Assembly (NCBI GenBank): GCA_019247235.1
Contig: JAFAPG010000102.1
Span: 1-6,053 of the forward strand
Direction of reading: 5' to 3'
From: Acidobacteriota bacterium
GTDB taxonomy: Bacteria > Acidobacteriota > Terriglobia > Terriglobales > Acidobacteriaceae
DNA: 6,053 nucleotides
Each line of letters starts with the position of its first letter. The first letter of the stretch is position 1. A program made the translations under genes and the position numbers. The notes under the pieces were generated by a model. That model was not told where the DNA came from and ran no database searches. It saw nothing but the letters and a program-made list of their open reading frames with translations. This document shows positions 1 to 5,580 of the stretch, piece after piece.

Positions 1-1542
1 TGGAACATGCAACGGGAATCCTTGCTCTTTTACGAGGGGCCGCTCTGGTATCAGCGCGATTTCGCCTATCACAGACGTGCAACTGTGCGCACGTTCCTTT
101 ATTTTGGCGCCGCCAACTATCAGGCGCGAGTTTGGCTGAACGGTAGCAAACTGGGAGAACATGTTGGCGGCTTTACTCCCTTTAACTTTGAGGTCACCGA
201 CAGCATCGCGGATGGAGAAAATAGCCTGGTCGTAGAAGTAGATAACACGCGTCGGGCAGAGGGGGTTCCAGGTCCGCATACCGACTGGTGGAACTACGGC
301 GGGCTCACCCGGCATGTCGAATTGATTGAGCTGCCACGGGAGTTTATCGAAAATTACCGACTGCAACTTGCCGAGGGGAGCTCTGATCAGGTCGAAGGCT
401 GGGTGAAGGTAAACGGCACCGGCGCCGACAATCTCGCCAAAATTGAAATTCCAGAGATTCAGGTGAGCGAAACGGCTCCGCTTGACGGCTCCGGCCGGGC
501 GGTATTTCGCTTTCCCGCCAAGCTTGAACTCTGGCGACCCGATCGACCGAAGCTCTACTCGGTGATCATTTCCTGCGGCAGAGACCGAGTCAGAGACAAG
601 ATTGGATTTCGCAGTCTCGAAATCCGAGGAACCCAGATCCTGGTGAACGGCGCGCCTGTGTTCTTGCGGGGAGTGTCGCTCCATGAAGAGGCCCCCTTTC
701 GCGGCGGACGGGCGTTTTCCCCCGAAGACGACCGTACGCTATTAACGTGGGCCAAAGAATTAGGCTGTAACTTCGTCCGCTTGGTGCATTATCCGCACCA
801 TGAGGAGATGCTCAGGACGGCCGATGAATTAGGGATTCTCGTCTGGGAGGAAATCCCCGTCTATTGGGAACTCGACTGGGAGAACGCCGCGCTCTTAGAC
901 AATGCCAAGTCACAACTGCGGGAAACCATTGCTCGCGACCAGAACCGGGCGGCCATCGGGCTGTGGTCGATCGCAAACGAGACGCCGGTGAATCCAGCTC
1001 GGAACGCATTTCTAAAATCCTTGGCCGACTACGCGCGCAGCCTTGACCGCACCAGACTTATCACTTCGGCTTCCGACAAAGCCACTCGCATCGACGGCCA
1101 AACCATGGCCTTAAACGATCCTGTGGGGGAGTTTCTCGACGTCATCGGCTTGAATGAGTATATCGGCTGGTATGGCAAAGCTAAGCCCGAAGAGGCAGAC
1201 CAGATTCGCTGGAACTTTGCCTATTCGAAGCCGGTGATCATCAGCGAATTTGGCGGGGGGGCAGTTTACGGTTTGCACGGGGGCGCCGATACTCGATTTA
1301 GCGAGGAGTATCAAGCCAATTTGTTTCAGCATCAACTGGAGATGCTCTCTCATATTTCTTCGCTGGCGGGAATGTCGCCTTGGGTGCTGATGGATTTTCG
1401 TTCGCCCCGTCGAACTCTGCCAGGGGTTCAGGACTACTACAACCGCAAAGGACTCATCTCCGACCAAGGACAACCCAAGCAAGCTTTTTATGTGCTTGCC
1501 GATTTCTACCGTAAGAAGCAGCAGGCGGGGGTTGGTCGATAA
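1..1542 (+). CDS. Glycoside hydrolase family 2, beta-glucuronidase-like (5' end missing)
   Basis: Hydrolyses a beta-linked sugar, most likely a beta-D-glucuronide, by the retaining two-glutamate mechanism of GH2. Numbering from the first Met in the window (position 7): a jelly-roll sugar-binding domain at about 1-110, an Ig-like beta-sandwich at about 115-205, and a TIM barrel from about 206 to the end. The GH2 signatures are visible: NFVRLVHYP (255-263) and the acid/base motif ending in WSIANE (Glu325). The nucleophile is Glu414 in IISEFGG, 89 residues later, close to the 91 in E. coli GusA. NEYIGWY (383-389) resembles the GusA active-site NRYYGWY. N479-R480-K481 matches the N-x-K motif that contacts the glucuronate carboxylate. 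The frame stays open through position 1, and the window-start residues W-N-M-Q-R align inside the family fold. The Met at 7 is therefore internal, and roughly 60 or more residues, perhaps with a signal peptide, lie upstream. A galacturonidase or other GH2 specificity is possible. Confidence 0.9.
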   Translation, partial: WNMQRESLLFYEGPLWYQRDFAYHRRATVRTFLYFGAANYQARVWLNGSKLGEHVGGFTPFNFEVTDSIADGENSLVVEVDNTRRAEGVPGPHTDWWNYGGLTRHVELIELPREFIENYRLQLAEGSSDQVEGWVKVNGTGADNLAKIEIPEIQVSETAPLDGSGRAVFRFPAKLELWRPDRPKLYSVIISCGRDRVRDKIGFRSLEIRGTQILVNGAPVFLRGVSLHEEAPFRGGRAFSPEDDRTLLTWAKELGCNFVRLVHYPHHEEMLRTADELGILVWEEIPVYWELDWENAALLDNAKSQLRETIARDQNRAAIGLWSIANETPVNPARNAFLKSLADYARSLDRTRLITSASDKATRIDGQTMALNDPVGEFLDVIGLNEYIGWYGKAKPEEADQIRWNFAYSKPVIISEFGGGAVYGLHGGADTRFSEEYQANLFQHQLEMLSHISSLAGMSPWVLMDFRSPRRTLPGVQDYYNRKGLISDQGQPKQAFYVLADFYRKKQQAGVGR

Positions 1543-1557
1543 CTACTCTGCTCGACC
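1534..1557 (+). repeat. Inverted repeat spanning the GH2 stop codon
   Basis: GGTCGA (1534-1539) and TCGACC (1552-1557) are perfectly complementary across a 12-nt loop that contains the GH2 stop codon. No T-run follows, so it does not look like an intrinsic terminator. It could be a weak mRNA hairpin between the two cistrons, or chance. Confidence 0.25.
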
Positions 1558-1590
1558 GGAGTTCTCATGGCAGAGCTTTGAGGCGCGAAG

Positions 1591-2562
1591 ATGAAATATC
1601 GCAAATTTGGACGTACCGGCTTTGAAGTCAGCGAAATCGCTCACGGCCTGTGGGGAATGGGCGGCTGGAGTGGATCCGACAACGACCAATCGCTTGCCGC
1701 CTTGCAGCTGGCCACCGACCTGGGCTGCAATTTTTTTGATACCGCGTGGGCCTACGGCCAAGGAAAAAGCGACGCTTTGCTGGGGCAAATCTTGGGGAAG
1801 AATCCGGGTAAAGCCTTGATTGCCGCCTCAAAGATACCGCCAAAAAACTTACGCTGGCCGGCGCTGCCCCGATATCGCTATCACGACGTCTTTCCTCCTG
1901 ACCATGTTCTTGACTATGCCGATCGGATTCGCCGCCGGCTCGGCAGCGATACGATTGATGTCCTCCAATTTCATGTTTGGGACGATCACTGGACCGAGGA
2001 GGCGGATTTTCGCGACACCGTTGAGAAGCTAAAGGAGCGGGGCATCATCCGAGCTTTTGGATTGAGTCTGAACCGCTGGGAGCCGGAAAACGGCCTGCGA
2101 GCCCTGCGCACCGGACTAGTCGATGCCGTCCAGGTCATCTATAGCATTTTCGATCAGTCGCCCGAGGATGAGTTGTTTCCCACATGTCAAGAACTCAACA
2201 TAGGAGTCATCGTCCGCGTCGCGCTCGATGAAGGAAGTTTGGGCGGAAAGATGACAGAGAAGACCAAGTTCCCGGCCACCGACTGGCGCTCGGGATACTT
2301 CAATCCGGAAAATTTGAAACGAACCCTGGAACGGGTAGAACGACTGAAACAAATTCTCCCACTGGGCATGTCTTTGCCGGAGATGGCGCTTCGCTTTGTT
2401 CTCTCGCACCCCGCCGTCAGCACTGTCATTGTTGGCATGCGTAAACCGGAGCATGTGCAGGAAAATCTCTCGCTTAGCGACAAGGGCTCACTCGGTCGAG
2501 ATCTGCTCGAGCAGTTGAAAGCGCATCGTTGGGAAAGAAAACCCGCGCCTTGGTCGGATTAA
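1591..2562 (+). CDS. Aldo/keto reductase
   Basis: NAD(P)H-dependent oxidoreductase of the aldo/keto reductase superfamily: a cytoplasmic (alpha/beta)8 barrel that reduces aldehydes or ketones or oxidises sugar hydroxyls. The 323-residue length is normal for the family. The start MKYRKFGRTGFEVSEIAHGLWGMG is typical. The catalytic tetrad is all present: Asp50 and Tyr55 (FFDTAWAYG), Lys81 (ASKIPP) and His128 (QFHVWDD). Near the C-terminus STVIVGMRKPEHVQEN (277-292) matches the cofactor-phosphate-binding loop that usually reads IPG.R....EN. The start is fixed by GAGG at 1580-1583, 7 nt before ATG; an earlier ATG at 1567 runs into a stop after four codons. The gene lies 48 bp after the GH2 gene on the same strand with no clear terminator, so co-transcription is likely. 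A role in processing the released sugar or uronate is inferred only from position. The substrate cannot be told from sequence. Confidence 0.93.
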   Translation: MKYRKFGRTGFEVSEIAHGLWGMGGWSGSDNDQSLAALQLATDLGCNFFDTAWAYGQGKSDALLGQILGKNPGKALIAASKIPPKNLRWPALPRYRYHDVFPPDHVLDYADRIRRRLGSDTIDVLQFHVWDDHWTEEADFRDTVEKLKERGIIRAFGLSLNRWEPENGLRALRTGLVDAVQVIYSIFDQSPEDELFPTCQELNIGVIVRVALDEGSLGGKMTEKTKFPATDWRSGYFNPENLKRTLERVERLKQILPLGMSLPEMALRFVLSHPAVSTVIVGMRKPEHVQENLSLSDKGSLGRDLLEQLKAHRWERKPAPWSD

Positions 2563-2586
2563 CCCAAACGGCGGAAGCGTTATGGG
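2563..2586. terminator. Possible bidirectional terminator between convergent genes
   Basis: Between the convergent stop codons, CCCA+AACG (2563-2570) can pair with CGTT (2578-2581) and TGGG (2583-2586). This gives an 8-bp stem with one bulged A (2582) and a 7-nt loop. It covers the end of the minus-strand gene. T-tracts on either side are poor, so its use as a terminator is inferred mainly from position. Confidence 0.35.
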
Positions 2587-2792
2587 CGTTTGCTAGTGCT
2601 TTTCGAGGCTTTGCCCTGTGGGGATAAGCTTCCCTCGGCGGTGATACGGCTGGCTTTTGAGACTTCTTTCGCCACCTTCAGCGCGCTTTCACGCAAAGGC
2701 GCGCCATCGGCGATGATCGAGCTGGCAGCTAGGGTGAATTGCAGCGCATCTTCCTGCTTGTCGAAATAGAGAACCACCTGACTTGCTGCCAT
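2580..2792 (-). CDS. Small conserved-looking hypothetical protein, 70 aa
   Basis: Function unknown. The product is 70 residues, with no signal peptide or membrane segment, so probably cytoplasmic. The first half begins MAASQVVLYFDKQEDALQF, a likely beta strand (VVLYF) followed by amphipathic helix. The middle (about 34-48, LRESALKVAKEVSKA) also reads as a helix. The last 20 residues are Ser/Lys-rich and probably disordered. I believe similar short proteins occur in Acidobacteriota, but that is recollection. It is judged real because of a strong Shine-Dalgarno GGAGGT (2802-2807 on the plus strand), 9 nt from the ATG, a plausible -10 element further upstream, and occupancy of a region with no convincing plus-strand gene. 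It converges on the aldo/keto reductase gene (17 bp between stops) and diverges from the 3005 gene. Confidence 0.7.
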   Translation of the reverse strand: MAASQVVLYFDKQEDALQFTLAASSIIADGAPLRESALKVAKEVSKASRITAEGSLSPQGKASKSTSKRP

Positions 2793-2801
2793 GGCGGGAG
2801 G

Positions 2802-2807
2802 ACCTCC
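2802..2807 (-). promoter_or_regulatory. Strong Shine-Dalgarno inside a palindrome
   Basis: On the minus strand GGAGGT lies 9 nt before the ATG at 2792 and supports that start. It is followed at once by CCTCC, making the palindrome GGAGGTCCTCC (2797-2807). Within one RNA only a weak GGA/TCC pairing is possible, but two transcripts could pair. Confidence 0.6.
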
Positions 2808-2824
2808 GAAATTCTTTTTTCGAC

Positions 2825-2830
2825 ATCATA
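2825..2830 (-). promoter_or_regulatory. Candidate -10 element for the small minus-strand gene
   Basis: Read on the minus strand this is TATGAT, five of six matches to the sigma70 -10 consensus, about 32 nt upstream of the GGAGGT-led ATG at 2792. It would give a 5' UTR of roughly 25 nt. No recognisable -35 hexamer is found at 16-18 bp spacing, so the call is weak. Confidence 0.3.
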
Positions 2831-2905
2831 GGCGGGAATTGCTGGCCGAAGATGTACTTCTTAGGTACCTTCAACAACTAAGGCGACTACTCTCGGGAAG
2901 ACAGA

Positions 2906-3001
2906 GACCGTCAGGGTTCTTCCGCGTGCACCCTACAGCATGTCTGGTACAGCCAGCGACCTACGTGGGGGGGTACAAAGTCCTAAGAGGACTTCACGGT
3001 C
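2906..3001 (+). ncRNA. Candidate structured leader RNA upstream of the DUF5818-like gene
   Basis: By eye this 96-nt stretch closes on itself. P1 is GACCGT (2906-2911) with ACGGTC (2996-3001). Inside it lie three hairpins. P2 is AGGGT (2913-2917) with ACCCT (2930-2934). P3 is GTC+TGG (2942-2947) with CCA+GAC (2953-2955, 2958-2960), with a 2-nt bulge. P4 is AAGTCCT (2978-2984) with AGGACTT (2988-2994), a perfect 7-bp stem with a 3-nt loop. A run of seven G (2967-2973) lies unpaired between P3 and P4. The element ends 3 nt before the ATG at 3005 and holds the only SD-like bases, AGAGGA (2986-2991), in P4. It matches no riboswitch class I can name. P1-P3 are short enough to occur by chance; P4 is the most solid part. 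Confidence 0.3.
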
Positions 3002-3004
3002 AGC

Positions 3005-3379
3005 ATGCGATACCTTGCAATTTTCCTCTGTCCAGCCCTGCTCGGGTTGGCGGTGGCTGTGGGGCAGGACGAACCCAAGAGCCTGATAAGCTCCGACTTG
3101 GTTGCCTGGTCTTCCATGCAGCAGCCTCGCGCCCCTGAGGACGCCGATCCGACTTCACCGCCGATTAGCTTCAGGTCTGAACCAAGTTCCAACGTCTTCG
3201 TGGGCAGTTTGGTCAGAGAAGTCAGCACTTTTATGCTTAGAGTCTCGGGCACAAGTTTCTACCAGCTCGATGACCAGCAAGCGGCTCAACCATTCGAGGG
3301 AAAACGAGTACGCGTTCTTGGCACGTTCGACCCTGAGCGAAACCTTGTCCACGTAGAAAACATCAATTTAATTTTTTAG
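3005..3379 (+). CDS. Small exported DUF5818-like protein
   Basis: A secreted or periplasmic protein of unknown function, 124 residues. Residues 1-20 form a signal peptide: MRY, a hydrophobic core (LAIFLCPALLGLAVAV), and a likely cleavage near AVG-Q (20/21). The Cys at 9 lies inside the core, so this is not a lipoprotein box. A low-complexity segment with MQQPRAPEDADPTSPP (38-53) follows, then a small beta-rich domain at about 64-124. That domain contains FVGSLV, YQLDDQ (86-91), FEGKRVRVLGTFD (97-109) and a final LVHVENI strand. This pattern (Y-x-L-D-D, F-x-G-K-x-V-x-V-x-G, V-x-x-I) is what I associate with DUF5818, common in Acidobacteriota and probably OB-like. ATG at 3005 is the only start after an in-frame stop at 2984. 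There is no well-spaced Shine-Dalgarno, and the upstream leader may govern translation. Confidence 0.8.
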   Translation: MRYLAIFLCPALLGLAVAVGQDEPKSLISSDLVAWSSMQQPRAPEDADPTSPPISFRSEPSSNVFVGSLVREVSTFMLRVSGTSFYQLDDQQAAQPFEGKRVRVLGTFDPERNLVHVENINLIF

Positions 3380-3387
3380 CCCTCCTA

Positions 3388-3411
3388 GGCGTGAAACAGG
3401 CTGCTCACGCC
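3388..3411 (+). repeat. Inverted repeat downstream of the DUF5818-like gene
   Basis: GGCGTG (3388-3393) and CACGCC (3406-3411) are complementary across a 12-nt loop, starting 9 nt after the stop codon. The T-rich run (3367-3377) lies before the hairpin, not after it, so it is not a canonical intrinsic terminator. It may protect the mRNA 3' end or be chance. Confidence 0.3.
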
Positions 3412-3444
3412 GATTTCAAGATCTCGTGCCAAGAAGCGCAGTAT

Positions 3445-3473
3445 TTGTTTTTTGCCCAGCGCGGGCGTATAGT
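3445..3473 (+). promoter_or_regulatory. Sigma70-type promoter for rimP-nusA-infB
   Basis: The -35 box is TTGTTT (3445-3450), the spacer is exactly 17 bp, and the -10 box is TATAGT (3468-3473, five of six consensus bases). Transcription would start near 3480, leaving a 5' UTR of about 110 nt before rimP that includes the terminator-like hairpin at 3520-3541. It is the best promoter match seen in the window and lies in the spacer just before the operon. Confidence 0.65.
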
Positions 3474-3519
3474 ACGTACTGGAACTGTTGTGGAGTACCA
3501 GGATTTGGCGGAACACACC

Positions 3520-3541
3520 AGTGGGCGCAAGCCCACTTTTT
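3520..3541 (+). terminator. Intrinsic-terminator hairpin (attenuator) in the rimP leader
   Basis: AGTGGGC (3520-3526) and GCCCACT (3531-3537) form a perfect 7-bp stem closed by a GCAA (GNRA) tetraloop, followed by a T-run at 3537-3541. This is a classic Rho-independent terminator. It sits about 40 nt downstream of the predicted start site and 47 nt upstream of the rimP ATG. It can therefore stop read-through from the DUF5818-like gene and also act as an attenuator for rimP-nusA-infB. TTGGCGGA occurs on both sides (3505-3512 and 3544-3551). CGCCA at 3559-3563 could pair with the TGGCG in either copy, giving two alternative folds of the leader. Confidence 0.75.
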
Positions 3542-3588
3542 ACTTGGCGGACAGTTTACGCCACAAGACTCCTGTCTAACTTATTGAT

Positions 3589-4083
3589 ATGACAGTTGAT
3601 CTTGAACATGTACGCGCGATTGCCGAGCGTGTTGCAGCGTCGTTCGGCTTGGAACTGGTTGAGGTCGAGATGCGCGGAGGTGGCAAGTCGCGCATGTTGC
3701 GTATCTTTATTGATAAGCCTGAAGGTGTAACCCACGACGACTGCGCCAACTTGAGCCGGGAGGTGAGCACGATTCTCGATGTCGAGGACGCCGTACCTGG
3801 AGGCTCGTATGTGCTCGAGGTTTCCTCGCCGGGTTTGGATCGAAAGCTTTTCCGGCCGGGGGATTTTGCCCGATTTCAGGGTAGACGGGTAAAACTGGTG
3901 ACCAAAGATCCAGTAAACGGCAACCGGCACTTCGAAGGCCGGTTAGAACATTGTCAGGCGGGTCGCATTACGCTCGATCTGGCGGCGGCGCGCAGGAAGT
4001 TTCGACCGCACCCGGCCATGCCCGAGAAACTGGAAATCGACTTCGCCAATATTGAAAAGGCCAACCTGGTACCGGAAATTTAA
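3589..4083 (+). CDS. rimP: Ribosome maturation factor RimP
   Basis: Cytoplasmic factor that binds the small ribosomal subunit and helps late 30S maturation (formerly YhbC/YlxS). The product is 164 residues, normal for the family. The N-terminal alpha/beta domain (about 1-84) carries GLELVEVEMRG (20-30), LRIFIDKPEGVTHDDC (37-52) and the hallmark YVLEVSSPGLDRKL (74-87). The C-terminal SH3-like barrel (about 88-164) starts at the RPGDFARFQGRRVKL stretch. The ATG at 3589 is taken because the protein then begins at the usual family N-terminus, and an in-frame stop lies at 3577-3579. No Shine-Dalgarno is visible: the bases before the ATG are pyrimidine/AT-rich. It is the first gene of the operon with nusA and infB, a widely conserved order, and is driven by the promoter at 3445-3473 through the hairpin-bearing leader. 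Confidence 0.96.
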   Translation: MTVDLEHVRAIAERVAASFGLELVEVEMRGGGKSRMLRIFIDKPEGVTHDDCANLSREVSTILDVEDAVPGGSYVLEVSSPGLDRKLFRPGDFARFQGRRVKLVTKDPVNGNRHFEGRLEHCQAGRITLDLAAARRKFRPHPAMPEKLEIDFANIEKANLVPEI

Positions 4084-4140
4084 GCTGGCTGCGGAGTTGG
4101 TCCGCGACGGTCGGAAGTAAATTTTTTGGAAAGCTGATTT
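4084..4140 (+). other. rimP-nusA intercistronic spacer with small hairpin and nusA RBS
   Basis: This 57-nt spacer holds GCGGA (4091-4095) paired with TCCGC (4101-4105) across a 5-nt loop. An overlapping alternative pairs TCCG (4101-4104) with CGGA (4112-4115). A T6 run (4122-4127) follows 16 nt after the first hairpin, too far for a standard terminator. GGAAAG (4128-4133), 7 nt before the nusA ATG, is the likely ribosome binding site. Confidence 0.4.
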
Positions 4141-5580
4141 ATGGCAAGCGAGCTTTATAACACCATCGATGCTCTCAGCCGAGAGAAGGGCATTGATCCG
4201 CAAGTAGTGGTGAACGCGGTAGAAGACGCCATTGTTGTGGCCACGCGCAAATATTACAAGACGCAGGAGAATTTGCGGGCGCAACTGGACAAGGATACGG
4301 GAAAAATTCGCGCCTTTGCCGTGAAGACCATCGTCGAGTCGCCCGAGGAGGTCGAGGACCCTCTGATGCAGGTCACGCTCGAGGATGCTCGCAAATTCGA
4401 TGCTAACGCTCAGGTGGGTGGCGAATTAGAAATTCCCAAGGCCACAGAAGGTATTCTCGGCCGGATCGCCGCACAGCTGGCTAAGCAGGTGATTTTTCAG
4501 AAGGTGCGAGAAGCTGAGCGCGATACTGTCTATAACGAGTACATCCATCGCGTGGGTGAAATCGTAAATGCCACCGTCAAGCGCATTGAAGGTCCAGACG
4601 CGATTTTTGATATCGGTAAGGCCGAAGCGAAGGCTCCGCGAAAAGAGCAATCCCGGTTAGAGTCATTTGCCATCGGCGAGCGGGTGCGGGTCGTGATCGC
4701 ACGGGTGGAAAAGGCTTCGAAAGGACCGGCCGTAGTGGTTTCCCGCGCCGCGCCGGAACTGGTCCAACATTTGTTCCAGACCGAGGTGCCGGAAATTTAC
4801 GATGGTACGGTCGTGATCCGGGCCATCGCGCGCGAAGCTGGGGAGCGTACGAAAATCGCGGTGATGTCTAAGGACAAAGAAGTCGATGCCGTGGGCGCCT
4901 GCGTAGGCATGAAGGGAATGCGGGTGCAATCTATCATTCGCCAGCTGCGCGGCGAAAAAATCGACATCATTGAATATCACGAAGACCCGGTGGTATTCGC
5001 GGAGAAGGCGCTGCAGCCGGCTAAGGTTAGCCGGGTGACAGTGCTCGATGCCGGCGATAAACATCTGGAAGTCGTAGTCGACGACAGCCAGCTCTCACTG
5101 GCCATCGGCAAGAAGGGGCAGAATGTTCGGCTGGCCGCCAAACTTTTAGGCTGGAAAATCGACATCAAGAGTGAAGAGGAAAAGCGTCAGGAAGTCGAGC
5201 AGCAAATGTCGCAGCTTACCAGTGCAGCCGCGACCCCGCTTGAAAGCGTAGAAGGACTGGGAGAAGGATTGGTGGAGAAGCTCAAGGGGGCTGGTATTAC
5301 TACGGTGGAAGCGCTGGCCGATATGACGCCAGAACAGCTGGAGGCGATCGAGGGAATTGGACCCAAAACGGTGGAAAAAATCAGTGTGGCGGTCAATAAT
5401 TATTTTGCCACGCTCGAAGGTGGAGAAGCCCTGGCCTTCCCGGAGGGGGAGAGCGAAGAGGTGGCCGCCTCGCTTGAGGGAGAAGCGGTCAAAGCAGAGC
5501 CGGGTGAAGAACCATCCAGCGAGCCCGAGATTGCACCCGAAGCTTCTGCCGGAGAAGAACCGGCAGAGCCAGAGGAATAG
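4141..5580 (+). CDS. nusA: Transcription termination/antitermination factor NusA
   Basis: Binds RNA polymerase and nascent RNA, promotes pausing and intrinsic termination, and takes part in rRNA antitermination complexes. The product is 479 residues. Domains in order: RNA-polymerase-binding N-terminal domain (about 1-136, MASELYNTIDALSREKGID), S1 domain (about 137-203, EIVNATVKRIEGPDAIFDIG), KH1 (about 230-280, with GACVGMKGMRVQSI at 252-265) and KH2 (about 298-345, with AIGKKGQNVRLAAKL at 321-335). A helix-hairpin-helix-type repeat domain follows at about 365-422 (VEGLGEGLVEKL, IEGIGPKTVEKI), resembling the C-terminal repeats of E. coli NusA. The last 50-odd residues are highly acidic, Pro/Ala-rich and probably disordered. 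The start is supported by GGAAAG 7 nt upstream. As second cistron after rimP, it may feed back on the leader terminator, an inference from known NusA activity. Confidence 0.97.
   Translation: MASELYNTIDALSREKGIDPQVVVNAVEDAIVVATRKYYKTQENLRAQLDKDTGKIRAFAVKTIVESPEEVEDPLMQVTLEDARKFDANAQVGGELEIPKATEGILGRIAAQLAKQVIFQKVREAERDTVYNEYIHRVGEIVNATVKRIEGPDAIFDIGKAEAKAPRKEQSRLESFAIGERVRVVIARVEKASKGPAVVVSRAAPELVQHLFQTEVPEIYDGTVVIRAIAREAGERTKIAVMSKDKEVDAVGACVGMKGMRVQSIIRQLRGEKIDIIEYHEDPVVFAEKALQPAKVSRVTVLDAGDKHLEVVVDDSQLSLAIGKKGQNVRLAAKLLGWKIDIKSEEEKRQEVEQQMSQLTSAAATPLESVEGLGEGLVEKLKGAGITTVEALADMTPEQLEAIEGIGPKTVEKISVAVNNYFATLEGGEALAFPEGESEEVAASLEGEAVKAEPGEEPSSEPEIAPEASAGEEPAEPEE

Noticed and set aside
7..9. 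ATG at position 7 as the true start of the GH2 gene
   Set aside because: The frame is open through position 1, and the residues around this Met align inside the N-terminal jelly-roll of the family, so the real start lies upstream of the window.
1111..1482. Minus-strand frame of 123 codons inside the GH2 gene
   Set aside because: It overlaps strongly conserved GH2 catalytic motifs on the other strand, so it is a shadow frame.
2839..2867. Plus-strand promoter TTGCTG-17-TAGGTA for the DUF5818-like gene
   Set aside because: The -35 is fair but the -10 matches consensus at only two of six positions, too weak to call.
2906..3001. Possible c-di-GMP-I (GEMM) riboswitch or tRNA
   Set aside because: ACAAAG near a G-run is only a faint echo of the GEMM core and the other conserved parts are missing. 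The arm lengths do not fit a tRNA cloverleaf, and no T-loop sequence is present.
2791..3138. Plus-strand reading frame of 115 codons starting ATGGCGGGAGG
   Set aside because: It runs antisense over the SD and promoter of the minus-strand gene, then out of frame into the signal-peptide gene. Its product is Arg/Pro/Gly-rich with no family-like pattern and no ribosome binding site.
3478..3522. ACTGG/CCAGT pairing as an antiterminator for the rimP leader hairpin
   Set aside because: The predicted transcription start (near 3480) would leave out part of the 5' arm, so the pairing probably cannot form in the RNA.
3391..3579. GTG-started 62-codon frame between the DUF5818-like gene and rimP
   Set aside because: It contains the predicted promoter and the terminator hairpin, has no Shine-Dalgarno, and its product resembles no protein I know. 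The span is better explained as leader DNA.
4663..5064. Minus-strand frame of 133 codons inside nusA
   Set aside because: It is antisense to the S1/KH region of an unmistakable nusA, with no regulatory signals of its own.
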